Shown in pieces: positions 1-7,583 of a stretch of DNA of 64,000 nt. This DNA is from Thauera carbonicopians (GTDB taxonomy: Bacteria; Pseudomonadota; Gammaproteobacteria; Burkholderiales; Rhodocyclaceae): positions 186,001-250,000 of the forward strand of contig NZ_JANUXN010000003.1 in assembly GCF_025699485.1 (NCBI RefSeq). The letters run 5' to 3'. The notes beneath the pieces are model-generated. The model did not search any database. It had not been told where the DNA came from and worked only from the letters and a program-made list of their open reading frames with translations. Within the stretch, counting starts at the first letter, position 1. The number at the start of each line of letters is the position of its first letter. A program made the translations under genes and the position numbers.

Positions 1-53
1 CTCGTGCAGGCGGTTGCGCGGGCTCCGGGTATGGCCGAGGCGCGGTCGTTGCT

Positions 54-1586
54 ATGCTGTCCACCCTTTTGCCCTTCAACCCTGCCCTCGAACGGGCCGC
101 ATCGGTCCGCATAACCTTGACAGCCTCTGCCCGCAGCTCCGCCACCCTGACTCCATTCGAATCCCGCTGGCTGGCGGAGGTCGTGCGCCGTCATGAGGAG
201 CGCCATGGCGTGCTCGAGGATCGCACGGCAGTCCGGGCGGCGCGCACGGCCGCGCCCGAGTTCGAGGCGCGCGTGCTGCGCCGGGCCCAGGAACTGGGCC
301 TGCGCGAAGGCTGGCACGACGCCATCCTGCGCTGGCATGGCCGGGTACGGCTGCTGCTGGCAAGCGCGGTGGTGTTGGCACTGGTGCTCGGTTTCGGCGC
401 CGCGGCCGGCGTGCTGGGCGACGGCAGCCGTGCGGTGAACGTGGTGTGGGCGCTGGGCGGGCTGCTGGGCGTCAATCTGTTCAGCCTGCTGCTGTGGCTG
501 CTGGCGACGCTGTTGTCACGCGGCAGCCGTGGCGCCCGGACGGGCGTGGCGGGCGGTCTGTGGTTGCGGCTGCCGTCCTTCTTCGAGCGTTCGTCGGCGG
601 CGGCAGAGCTGCCGCTGGCGCTGGGCGGGCTGCCCGGCTGGAGCCGTGCTGCGGGCTGGGGCGTCGGCGCGGCCGGCCATGCGCTGTGGGCGCTGGCGCT
701 GCTTGGCGCTGCCGCGGGCGTGCTGGCCGTGCTCGCGATGCGCCGCTACGGCTTCGTCTGGGAAACCACCATCCTGCCCTCTGGCGTGTTCGCCTGGCTG
801 GTCGATGCCTTGGGCAGGTTGCCGGCGCTGCTGGGTTTTCCGGTGCCGGATGCGGCCACGGTCGTCGCCAGCGGCGACGCGCCGATGCTGGAGGAGAGCG
901 GACGGCGCGCCTGGTCGGGCTGGCTGCTCGGCGCCCTGCTGGTCTATGGCGTGCTGCCGCGCGCCGTGCTGGCGCTGGTGTGCATGGTGCTGTGGCGGCG
1001 CTCGCTGCAGCGCCTGCGGCTCGACCTGAGCCGTCCCGGCTATGCGAGGCTGCGTCCGCTGCTGTTGCCGGACAGCGAACGCATCGGTGTGCGCGACCCC
1101 GAGCCGGCGGTGATGCCGCGTCCCGCGCGCCATGCGGCACGGCTGGCGGGCAGCGGCGCACCGGCGCTCGTCGCCGTCGAACTGGGCGGCGACCTCGCGT
1201 GGCCGCCGGTGGCGGGCGAGGACGGCAGCGCAGCGGACGAACTGGCGGCATTCGACGCCGGCCGCCTCGACAGCCGCGAGCAGCGGCGCGAGGCGCTCGC
1301 CCGTTTCGGCGCGCAGCCGCCGTGCCGGCTGCTGGTGGCGGTCGATCCGCGCCGCACGCCGGACCGCGGCAACCTCGGCGTCATCGCCGAGCTGGCGGAT
1401 CATGCCGTCGAGACGCGCGTGTGGGCGCTCGGTGCCGGCGGCGGCAGCGGTGAGACGGCGGAAAGCCGCCTGCCGCAGTGGCGCGAAGGCCTGACCCGGC
1501 TGGGCTTCGCGCCGGAGGTGCTGATCCTCGACGAGACGGCCGCGCGCGACTGGCTGGACGGCCGCGGGCTGGAGCGGATGCCATGA
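54..1586 (+). CDS. DUF2868 family integral membrane protein
   Basis: This 510-residue protein fits the DUF2868 family of unknown function. Its soluble N-terminal third is Arg/Glu-rich. Hydrophobic segments lie near residues 99-121, 129-152, 207-230 and 288-310, and include the family-like stretch RRYGFVWETTIL between the third and fourth. A soluble C-terminal domain follows. The stop overlaps the start of the downstream GTPase gene (ATGA), so the two are translationally coupled; this pairing is common in betaproteobacteria. The start is uncertain: the ATG used lacks a clear ribosome binding site, and the family usually begins closer to the segment at residue 35. The function is unknown; a membrane partner of the GTPase is inferred. 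Confidence 0.8.
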   Translation: MLSTLLPFNPALERAASVRITLTASARSSATLTPFESRWLAEVVRRHEERHGVLEDRTAVRAARTAAPEFEARVLRRAQELGLREGWHDAILRWHGRVRLLLASAVVLALVLGFGAAAGVLGDGSRAVNVVWALGGLLGVNLFSLLLWLLATLLSRGSRGARTGVAGGLWLRLPSFFERSSAAAELPLALGGLPGWSRAAGWGVGAAGHALWALALLGAAAGVLAVLAMRRYGFVWETTILPSGVFAWLVDALGRLPALLGFPVPDAATVVASGDAPMLEESGRRAWSGWLLGALLVYGVLPRAVLALVCMVLWRRSLQRLRLDLSRPGYARLRPLLLPDSERIGVRDPEPAVMPRPARHAARLAGSGAPALVAVELGGDLAWPPVAGEDGSAADELAAFDAGRLDSREQRREALARFGAQPPCRLLVAVDPRRTPDRGNLGVIAELADHAVETRVWALGAGGGSGETAESRLPQWREGLTRLGFAPEVLILDETAARDWLDGRGLERMP

Positions 1587-2962
1587 ACGAAGTGCTGCGC
1601 GTGGCCGTCGTCGGCCACACCAATACCGGCAAGACTTCGCTGCTGCGCACGCTGGCGCGCGACGTGGGTTTCGGCGAAGTGTCCGATTCGGCCGGTACCA
1701 CGCGCCACGTCGAAGGCTTGCGGCTGATGGCCGATGGCCGGCCGGCGCTGGAGCTGTTCGACACGCCGGGGATGGAGGATGCCATCGCCCTGCTCGAATT
1801 CGTCGATGCGCTGGCGGCGCCCGGCGAACGCCTCGACGGCCCCGACCGGCTCGCACGCTTTCTCGAGCGGCCCGAGGCGCACGCGCGCTTCGAGCAGGAG
1901 GCGAAAGTGCTGCGCCAGATGCTGGCGAGCGATGCGGCGCTGTACGTCGTCGATGCGCGCGACCCGGTGCTGCCCAAGCACCGCGACGAGCTGGAACTGC
2001 TCGCCGCCTGCGCCCGCCCGCTGCTGCCGGTGCTGAACTTCGTCGCCTCCAAGGATGCGAAGGTGGATGAATGGCGTGCCGCGCTGGCCCGGCTCAGCCT
2101 GCACGCGGTGGTCAGCTTCGATACCGTGGCGCCGGCGCTCGATGGCGAGCGCGAGCTGTTCGACACCCTGGCGACGCTGATGCACGCCCACCGCCCCGCG
2201 CTGCAGCGCCTGATCGATGCCCGCGTGCGCGAAGCCGACGAGCGGCGGGCGACGGCACGGCGGCTGGTGGCCGAACTGCTGATCGACCTGGCGGCGCGGC
2301 GTGAGCGGTTGGAGGCCGGTGAGGACTCGGAGCAGACGCTGCAGGCCGCTGTCGAAGGCCTGCGCGATGCGGTGCGCCGGCGTGAGCAGGATTGCGTCGA
2401 AACCTTGCTGCGGCTGTACCGCTTCCGCCCTGGCGATGCCCGCGCCGCCGAGCTGCCGCTGACCGACGGGCGCTGGGACGACGACTTGTTCAACCCCGAG
2501 ACCCTGCGCCAGATGGGGCTGCGCCTGTCGACCGGCGTCGCCGCCGGTGCCGCGGCCGGCGTCGGCATCGACCTGATGACCGGCGGCCTCACGCTCGGTG
2601 CCGCCGCCGCCCTGGGTGCGATCGCCGGCGGCCTGTGGCAGACCTTCGGCCATTACGGCGAACGCATCGCCGCCAAGCTGCGCGGCCACCGCGAACTGAC
2701 GGTGGACGACGTCATCCTGCGCGTCGTCGCCTTGCGCCAGCACCGGCTGCTGGCCGCGCTGGACGGCCGCGGCCATGCCGCACTGGCGCCGATCGAGGTC
2801 GGCGAGGCCGGCGCAGCGGACGAAGTGGCCGAGCGCTGGCGCAAGGCCGATCTGCCTTACGCGCTGGAAAAGGCCCGCGCCCATCCGGAATGGGCGGGCA
2901 GGCAAGGCGATGACGACGAGCGCGCAGCCGCGATCGCCGAACTGGCGACGGCGCTGCACTGA
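1583..2962 (+). CDS. DUF3482 domain GTPase (Era/EngA-like P-loop)
   Basis: This 459-residue protein has an N-terminal TrmE-Era-EngA-like GTPase domain. G1 is GHTNTGKTS (residues 11-19), a threonine pair at 39-40 could serve as G2, G3 is DTPG (60-63), and a degenerate G4-like ASKD lies near 155. The C-terminal half is the DUF3482 region, with a Gly/Ala-rich hydrophobic stretch near 315-355 that could contact or insert into the membrane. I chose the ATG that overlaps the upstream DUF2868 stop rather than the longer open frame. It probably acts with the DUF2868 membrane protein. The cellular role is not known from the sequence. Confidence 0.85.
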   Translation: MNEVLRVAVVGHTNTGKTSLLRTLARDVGFGEVSDSAGTTRHVEGLRLMADGRPALELFDTPGMEDAIALLEFVDALAAPGERLDGPDRLARFLERPEAHARFEQEAKVLRQMLASDAALYVVDARDPVLPKHRDELELLAACARPLLPVLNFVASKDAKVDEWRAALARLSLHAVVSFDTVAPALDGERELFDTLATLMHAHRPALQRLIDARVREADERRATARRLVAELLIDLAARRERLEAGEDSEQTLQAAVEGLRDAVRRREQDCVETLLRLYRFRPGDARAAELPLTDGRWDDDLFNPETLRQMGLRLSTGVAAGAAAGVGIDLMTGGLTLGAAAALGAIAGGLWQTFGHYGERIAAKLRGHRELTVDDVILRVVALRQHRLLAALDGRGHAALAPIEVGEAGAADEVAERWRKADLPYALEKARAHPEWAGRQGDDDERAAAIAELATALH

Positions 2963-2984
2963 AGGCCCAGCGAGATGCGGCGCA

Positions 2985-3084
2985 TGGCTTTTTTGTCCGC
3001 CGGGCCGCCCCAAGGCAAAAAGCGCCCCCCTGGGGGGCAGCGAGTCCGCGAAGCGGATGAGCGTGGGGGCATTTTTTGCCGCGG
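2985..3084. repeat. Intergenic palindromic repeat element
   Basis: The 197-bp gap after the GTPase gene contains nested palindromes: GCCCCCC-T-GGGGGGC at 3024-3038 and TCCGC-GAA-GCGGA at 3045-3057. They are flanked by a T6 run near 2989 and another near 3072. The layout resembles a dispersed intergenic repeat I associate with Burkholderiales and Rhodocyclales genomes. It could also act as a bidirectional terminator. There is no second copy in this window, so family membership comes from memory of related genomes. Confidence 0.5.
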
Positions 3085-3159
3085 GTGTGACGTAGTACTC
3101 AAGTTTTCGGGGTCGCGGCCGTTAAGGGGGCATGCCGCTGACGCGCTCGAGGCCTTGCC

Positions 3160-4230
3160 ATGAAAATCGCCGCATCCAGTATCGAACTGCAATCCTCCCG
3201 GCAGTTCTCGCAATCGACCGAGACCTCCGAGCGGCTCCAGGTATGGGGCAGGGGCGGCGCCATGTTGTCGTCCACCACGAACAACGAGACCGAAGCCGGC
3301 GCCAACGGCCCTTCCTCTCCCGGCGCGGTGCAGATCTCCGACGCCGCGCGCCGGGCACAGCTGGCCGATGCGGCATCCACCGGAGTGCAAGCCTCTGCCG
3401 CGTCCGCAGCCCGGGGGCTGGCCGAAGGGCTGGAAGTCGACTCGTCCATGTCGCTGCTGATCCAGCTCATCGAAGCCATCACTGGCCGGCCGGTGCCGCG
3501 CCTGAATCTGCGCGACCTGGGCCAGGCCGCGGCCGAGGCGCCGGTGCAGCAGCAACCGTCCGGCCCCGGCTTCGCCTACGACCTCAGTTCCACTTACGCC
3601 GAGTCCGAAACCACCACCTTCAGCGCTTCCGGCATGATCCGCACCGCCGATGGTGCGGAAATCAGTTTCGAGCTCGGCTTCTCGATGTCGCGCAGCTACA
3701 GCGAGTCGGTGTCGGTCAGCATGCGGGGCGGCGACCAGCGCAGGCTGCAGGATCCGCTGGTGCTCGATTTCGGCGGCCCGGCGGCGGCGCTGTCGAACGT
3801 GCATTTCGATTTCGATCTCGACGCCGACGGTACGCTGGACAGGATGCCGCTGCTCGGCGGCAGCGGCTATCTCGCCCTGGATCGCAATGGCAACGGCCGT
3901 GTCGACGACGGCCGCGAGCTGTTCGGCCCGAACACCGGCAACGGCTTCGACGAACTGGCCGCGCTCGACGGCGACGGCAACGGCTGGATCGACGAGAACG
4001 ATGCGGCCTGGTCGCAGCTGCGCATCTGGCGCCCCGATGCCCAGGGCATGGGCACGCTGCAGACGCTGAAGGAAGCAGGCGTCGGCGCCTTCTATCTCGG
4101 CCGCGCCGACACCCGCTTCAGCTTCAACAATGCCGCCAACGAAACCCTGGGCATGATGCGCGCCAGCAGCATCTACCTGCGCGAGGACGGCAGCGTCGGC
4201 ACGGTCAGCCAGGTCGATCTGGCGGTGTAA
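3160..4230 (+). CDS. EF-hand-like calcium-binding hypothetical protein
   Basis: This 356-residue protein has a Ser/Ala-rich, low-complexity N-terminal half. The C-terminal half carries three Asp-rich loops of dockerin/EF-hand type: DLDADGTLD near residue 222, DRNGNGRVDDG near 247 and DGDGNGWIDEND near 270. Such loops bind calcium, and similar modules occur in large secreted or surface RTX-like proteins. There is no obvious signal peptide, so any export would be non-classical. The substrate and role are unknown. It lies alone between a repeat element upstream and a REP-like palindrome downstream. Confidence 0.7.
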   Translation: MKIAASSIELQSSRQFSQSTETSERLQVWGRGGAMLSSTTNNETEAGANGPSSPGAVQISDAARRAQLADAASTGVQASAASAARGLAEGLEVDSSMSLLIQLIEAITGRPVPRLNLRDLGQAAAEAPVQQQPSGPGFAYDLSSTYAESETTTFSASGMIRTADGAEISFELGFSMSRSYSESVSVSMRGGDQRRLQDPLVLDFGGPAAALSNVHFDFDLDADGTLDRMPLLGGSGYLALDRNGNGRVDDGRELFGPNTGNGFDELAALDGDGNGWIDENDAAWSQLRIWRPDAQGMGTLQTLKEAGVGAFYLGRADTRFSFNNAANETLGMMRASSIYLREDGSVGTVSQVDLAV

Positions 4231-4260
4231 GCGCCAGCAGCCCGGTTTTTTGTCGGAATC

Positions 4261-4350
4261 GTAGGAGTGGCTTCAGCCGCGAAAGCAGCGTCTGGAGCAG
4301 CAACAAGGCCGTGTTCGCGGCTTGGCGCCCCTGGCTGAACCCGCTCCTAC
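4261..4350. repeat. REP-like palindrome, copy 1
   Basis: This 90-bp imperfect palindrome begins GTAGGAGTGG-CTTCAGCC and ends with the inverse of GTAGGAGCGG-GTTCAGCC. It lies between the convergent ends of the calcium-binding protein gene and the FabMG-like gene. A diverged copy is at 59261-59344; the shared core runs from GGAGC-GCAACA through GGCGCCCC to GGCT-AA. Position between convergent genes and end-to-end symmetry are typical of REP/BIME elements. Confidence 0.7.
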
Positions 4351-4375
4351 TGGTACGGCGGGGGATAGGCCGCCG

Positions 4376-5692
4376 TCAGGCGTGAAGCTCGTTCAACTGC
4401 CGCGCAATGATGTCGTGGTTGAGCCACAGCACCGGCCCGGTCGGCGCCGAGGCTTCGTGCAGGATCAGCGCGCCGCTGGCTTCCAGCACCAGGCTGCTGA
4501 GCAGGTCGGTGATCAGCGCCGAGCGGTCCTTGTGCATCTGCACGATGTCTTCCGAGGTGCCGATCTGCAGGTCGGCCTGGGCCTGGCTGTTGGGCTGCGG
4601 CCAGGCGGCGAAGTCGCGGAAACCCTGCATCGTTTCGCTGCCCTGGAAGTCGGCGACCTTCTGCAGCACCTCTTCGAGCGTATGGCCGTCGGCCAGCAGA
4701 GCGCGGCAGGCTTCCCACTGCGATTCCGCCCAGGCGCCGCCACCTTCGTGCTTCAGCGCCTGCAGCAGCGAGATCAGCGGCAGCTCGACACCGGCGAAGA
4801 CGTCGGTGGAGTTGGTGCGGATCTCCGGACAGTTGTACACCGTGGCCTTGATGCCCTGATCCCAGGCGGCCTGGGCGATGCGTTCGAGCCGCATCTTGGC
4901 GTAGCCCTGGGTGTAGTTGGTGTAGGTCTGCCACTGGTAGCGGCCGTCGATGAGGATTTCGGTGCCGTGGTAGCCGTAGGCGCTGTAGCGCACCTGGCCG
5001 CCGGAGGCCTCGACGCGCGCGCGGATCGCCGCGCTGCCTTCGATCAGGTGCTGGAAGGTGATCGCCGAGACTTCGTCGAAGTTCTGCAGGATCAGCTTGC
5101 CGAGGTCGCTGTCGAGCAGGGTCTGCGAGGGCATGAAGCGGTCGCCGCGGCCCTTGTAGATGCGGTTGGCGATCACCATGAAGACCTTGGCGCGCGGAAT
5201 GCCGCCGGCCATGGTGTGGGCGAACAGCACGTTGCGGCCGTCGCCGATGAGGCCGTCGATCCGTGCCATCGCTTCGGCCACCGCGGCCTGGAAGCGGCGG
5301 GTGCCGAGCTCGCGGCATTTCTCGATGTGGGCCCAGTCGAGCTTGTCCTGCTCCCAGCTCTTCAGCGTCATCTTGTTGAGCATCTCGGTGGGCGTGGGCT
5401 CGCCGGCCGGCGCGTCGAGATCGAAGCCGGCCATCAGCGGCACGTTGATGATCCTGCCGCCCAGGTTGGCTTCGGCCGCCGCCAGTTCTTCGTCGTTCAG
5501 CGGCCGCAGCGCGTTGTTCTCGTCGCGCCGGCCGACGGTGATGCCGACGATGTCCATGCCGGCCTTGCGCGCTTCATTGACGAGGCCGCTGGCATAGCCG
5601 CGGCCGAAGAGTTCGCCGAACAGCACGAACACGTCGCCCTTGCGGAAGATGTTGGTCTGCGGGAGCTGGGTCAGGGAGATGGGCTTGTTCAT
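4376..5692 (-). CDS. FabMG-like putative enoyl-ACP reductase
   Basis: This 438-residue protein resembles the FabMG family, named for a metagenomic enoyl-ACP reductase linked to triclosan resistance. Recognition rests on the N-terminal segment GDVFVLFGELFGRGYASG (about residues 19-36), with a Gly-rich nucleotide-binding-like pattern, followed by GITVGRRD. The much longer open frame extending upstream overlaps the helicase gene in another frame, so the internal ATG at 5692 is taken as the start. If the assignment holds, it would perform the last reduction of fatty-acid elongation. Family membership is from memory; a generic NAD(P)-binding protein of unknown role is the alternative. Confidence 0.6.
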   Translation of the reverse strand: MNKPISLTQLPQTNIFRKGDVFVLFGELFGRGYASGLVNEARKAGMDIVGITVGRRDENNALRPLNDEELAAAEANLGGRIINVPLMAGFDLDAPAGEPTPTEMLNKMTLKSWEQDKLDWAHIEKCRELGTRRFQAAVAEAMARIDGLIGDGRNVLFAHTMAGGIPRAKVFMVIANRIYKGRGDRFMPSQTLLDSDLGKLILQNFDEVSAITFQHLIEGSAAIRARVEASGGQVRYSAYGYHGTEILIDGRYQWQTYTNYTQGYAKMRLERIAQAAWDQGIKATVYNCPEIRTNSTDVFAGVELPLISLLQALKHEGGGAWAESQWEACRALLADGHTLEEVLQKVADFQGSETMQGFRDFAAWPQPNSQAQADLQIGTSEDIVQMHKDRSALITDLLSSLVLEASGALILHEASAPTGPVLWLNHDIIARQLNELHA

Positions 5693-5766
5693 GGACGATG
5701 TATGCCGGCGGTGCCGGCCCAAGATGAAGGACAGGCGCGATTGTACCCGCGCCGACGCGGCCGCCG

Positions 5767-7419
5767 TCAGGCCACCGGCGACAGCAGCGGGGCGCTGCGC
5801 TCCGAGGCGACCATGATCAGCTTCATCGTCGCGCGGGTGGCGCCGACGAAGAGCTTGCGCATCGCCGTGTCGTCCATCGTCTCGAAGTCGATCTCGGTGA
5901 AGATGATGCAGGGCGCGGACTGGCCCTTGAAGCGGTAGACCGAGTCGATCAGCAGTTCGCCCTGCGAGTGCTCGGGTTCGCCGAGCAGGTCGTAGCGGCC
6001 GGTGAAGGCGCGCAGGCGGTGCGGGCCGAGCTGTTCGAGCGGGGTGAAGCGCGAATGCTCGCGGCCGCGGAAAGTCAGCAGCACGATCGCCTCGCGGCGG
6101 AAGCCGAGGCCGAGGGCGCGGGTGATGGCGCGCTTGGTGGCGTCCATCAGGCCGGCATCGTCGCGCCAGGCCAGCACTTCCGGGCCGCTGTCGGCCACCG
6201 GGCTGCCGGCGCGGATCGGTGCCGGCAGCGGCAGGCGGGCATTGAGCAGCGCCAGCACGTCGGCCGGCGTGCGGTAGTTGGTGTCGGCGGTGAGGCCGAT
6301 CCAGCCGGGCAGGGCCACCGGGGGCCGGGCGTAGAGGTTCTGCAGCGGGTCTTCCAGCCACCAGGCCCGGCCATCGGGCTTGAGCAGTGCGAGCAGGGCG
6401 TCGCGCCAGGGCTCCATGAAGTCCTGGCCTTCGTCGATGATCAGTTCGTCGAATTGCCAATCCGGATGGGTGTGTGCGGACACCAGCGTGGCGAAATCTT
6501 CTTCCATGCGGCGGAAGGCGCCGGGCACGCCGAAGCGGGGCGGCCGGCCGGTGTCGCGCAGGCGGCGGTCGCAGAGCTGGTGGTAGGTGGCGATTTCGCC
6601 GCCGGCCGGGGCGATGCGGGCGAAGTGGTCGGCGAGCGGGCGGTTGTAGCAGACGTACAGCGGGCGGCGTCCGGCGGCGAGCGCATCGGTGTAGGCGGCG
6701 AGCGCGAGCTGGGTCTTGCCGCTGCCGGCAGTGGCGGTGATGCGCAGCCGGTGCGGTGTCGCGCTGATGCGCCGCGCCCATTCGGTGAGGCCGCCCGACA
6801 GCCGGGTGGTCAGTTCGTCGGCCTGGCCGATGTGGGCCTGCACGTCGGGCACCAGTTCCAGCAGGTCGGCAAAGAAGCGGTGCAGCGCCTGCAGCCGGGC
6901 CTCGTCGGCCGGCGGATCGCCGTCCTGCGGCGCGGTCAGCGCGCGCACAGTGGCGGCCAGGCTGTCGCGCCTCGGCGCATCGACGATGCGCGCCGGGTCG
7001 AGGCCGGCGCTGCCGGGCTGGCGCACGGTATGGTCGGGGCAGTAGAGCAGGGTGTCGAGCAGCGCTTCGGCACCGCCGAGCGCGGGACGCAGGCGGGTGC
7101 GCAGGGCGTCGGCGCTGCGCGCGAGTTCGTGGCTGACGATCCGTGCGCGCTTGCCCGGGCGCACCAGCCCATCCGCGGTCTCGTCGAGAAAGCCGGCGTG
7201 CTGCTCGATCAGCAGGATGCGGCCGCCGGGGCCGAGCACGGCGAAGCTGACGTCACCGAAGATCGTCTGCGGGCCGTCGACGCGGGTCCAGTGCAGGCCA
7301 TGATAGATCGTCCAGTCCGGTGGCAGTGCGTCGGCCAGCAGTGCGAGGGTGCTGCGTTCGCGGCCGCGCGCACCGGCGGCGGGAAGCTGTCGCCAGCCTT
7401 CGGGATGGGTGCGTGCCAT
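5767..7419 (-). CDS. NERD domain and UvrD-like helicase fusion
   Basis: This 550-residue protein has an N-terminal nuclease-related (NERD-like) domain and a C-terminal superfamily 1 helicase core. Walker A is TAGSGKT (near residue 230) and Walker B is LIIDEGQDF (near 330). A UvrD-type C-terminal region has YRFKGQSAP and LFVGATRA. In the nuclease-like domain the expected Glu-x-Lys appears as EQH, so cleavage activity is doubtful. I chose the Met followed by ARTHPEG; the longer frame adds a 28-residue hydrophobic stretch that looks untranslated. It probably acts in DNA repair or foreign-DNA processing, but the substrate is unknown. Confidence 0.75.
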   Translation of the reverse strand: MARTHPEGWRQLPAAGARGRERSTLALLADALPPDWTIYHGLHWTRVDGPQTIFGDVSFAVLGPGGRILLIEQHAGFLDETADGLVRPGKRARIVSHELARSADALRTRLRPALGGAEALLDTLLYCPDHTVRQPGSAGLDPARIVDAPRRDSLAATVRALTAPQDGDPPADEARLQALHRFFADLLELVPDVQAHIGQADELTTRLSGGLTEWARRISATPHRLRITATAGSGKTQLALAAYTDALAAGRRPLYVCYNRPLADHFARIAPAGGEIATYHQLCDRRLRDTGRPPRFGVPGAFRRMEEDFATLVSAHTHPDWQFDELIIDEGQDFMEPWRDALLALLKPDGRAWWLEDPLQNLYARPPVALPGWIGLTADTNYRTPADVLALLNARLPLPAPIRAGSPVADSGPEVLAWRDDAGLMDATKRAITRALGLGFRREAIVLLTFRGREHSRFTPLEQLGPHRLRAFTGRYDLLGEPEHSQGELLIDSVYRFKGQSAPCIIFTEIDFETMDDTAMRKLFVGATRATMKLIMVASERSAPLLSPVA

Positions 7420-7583
7420 GGGGTTTCGTGCCCGGGGAGGGAAGGGAATGGAAAAAAACAAAAAGAGGATGTAACGGAATGCGCCAAGTGTCGACTCCGT
7501 CACACCGTCAGTGTATCAAGCATGCGTTATGCTCGCCGCGTTGCGCCATCGAGGCGTTTCGAGTATCGAATGGAGTCACCGTT

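Noticed and set aside
4376-6781. Single 801-residue minus-strand protein joining the FabMG-like gene and helicase sequence
   Set aside because: Only the last 438 residues look like a real protein; the rest overlaps the helicase in another frame.
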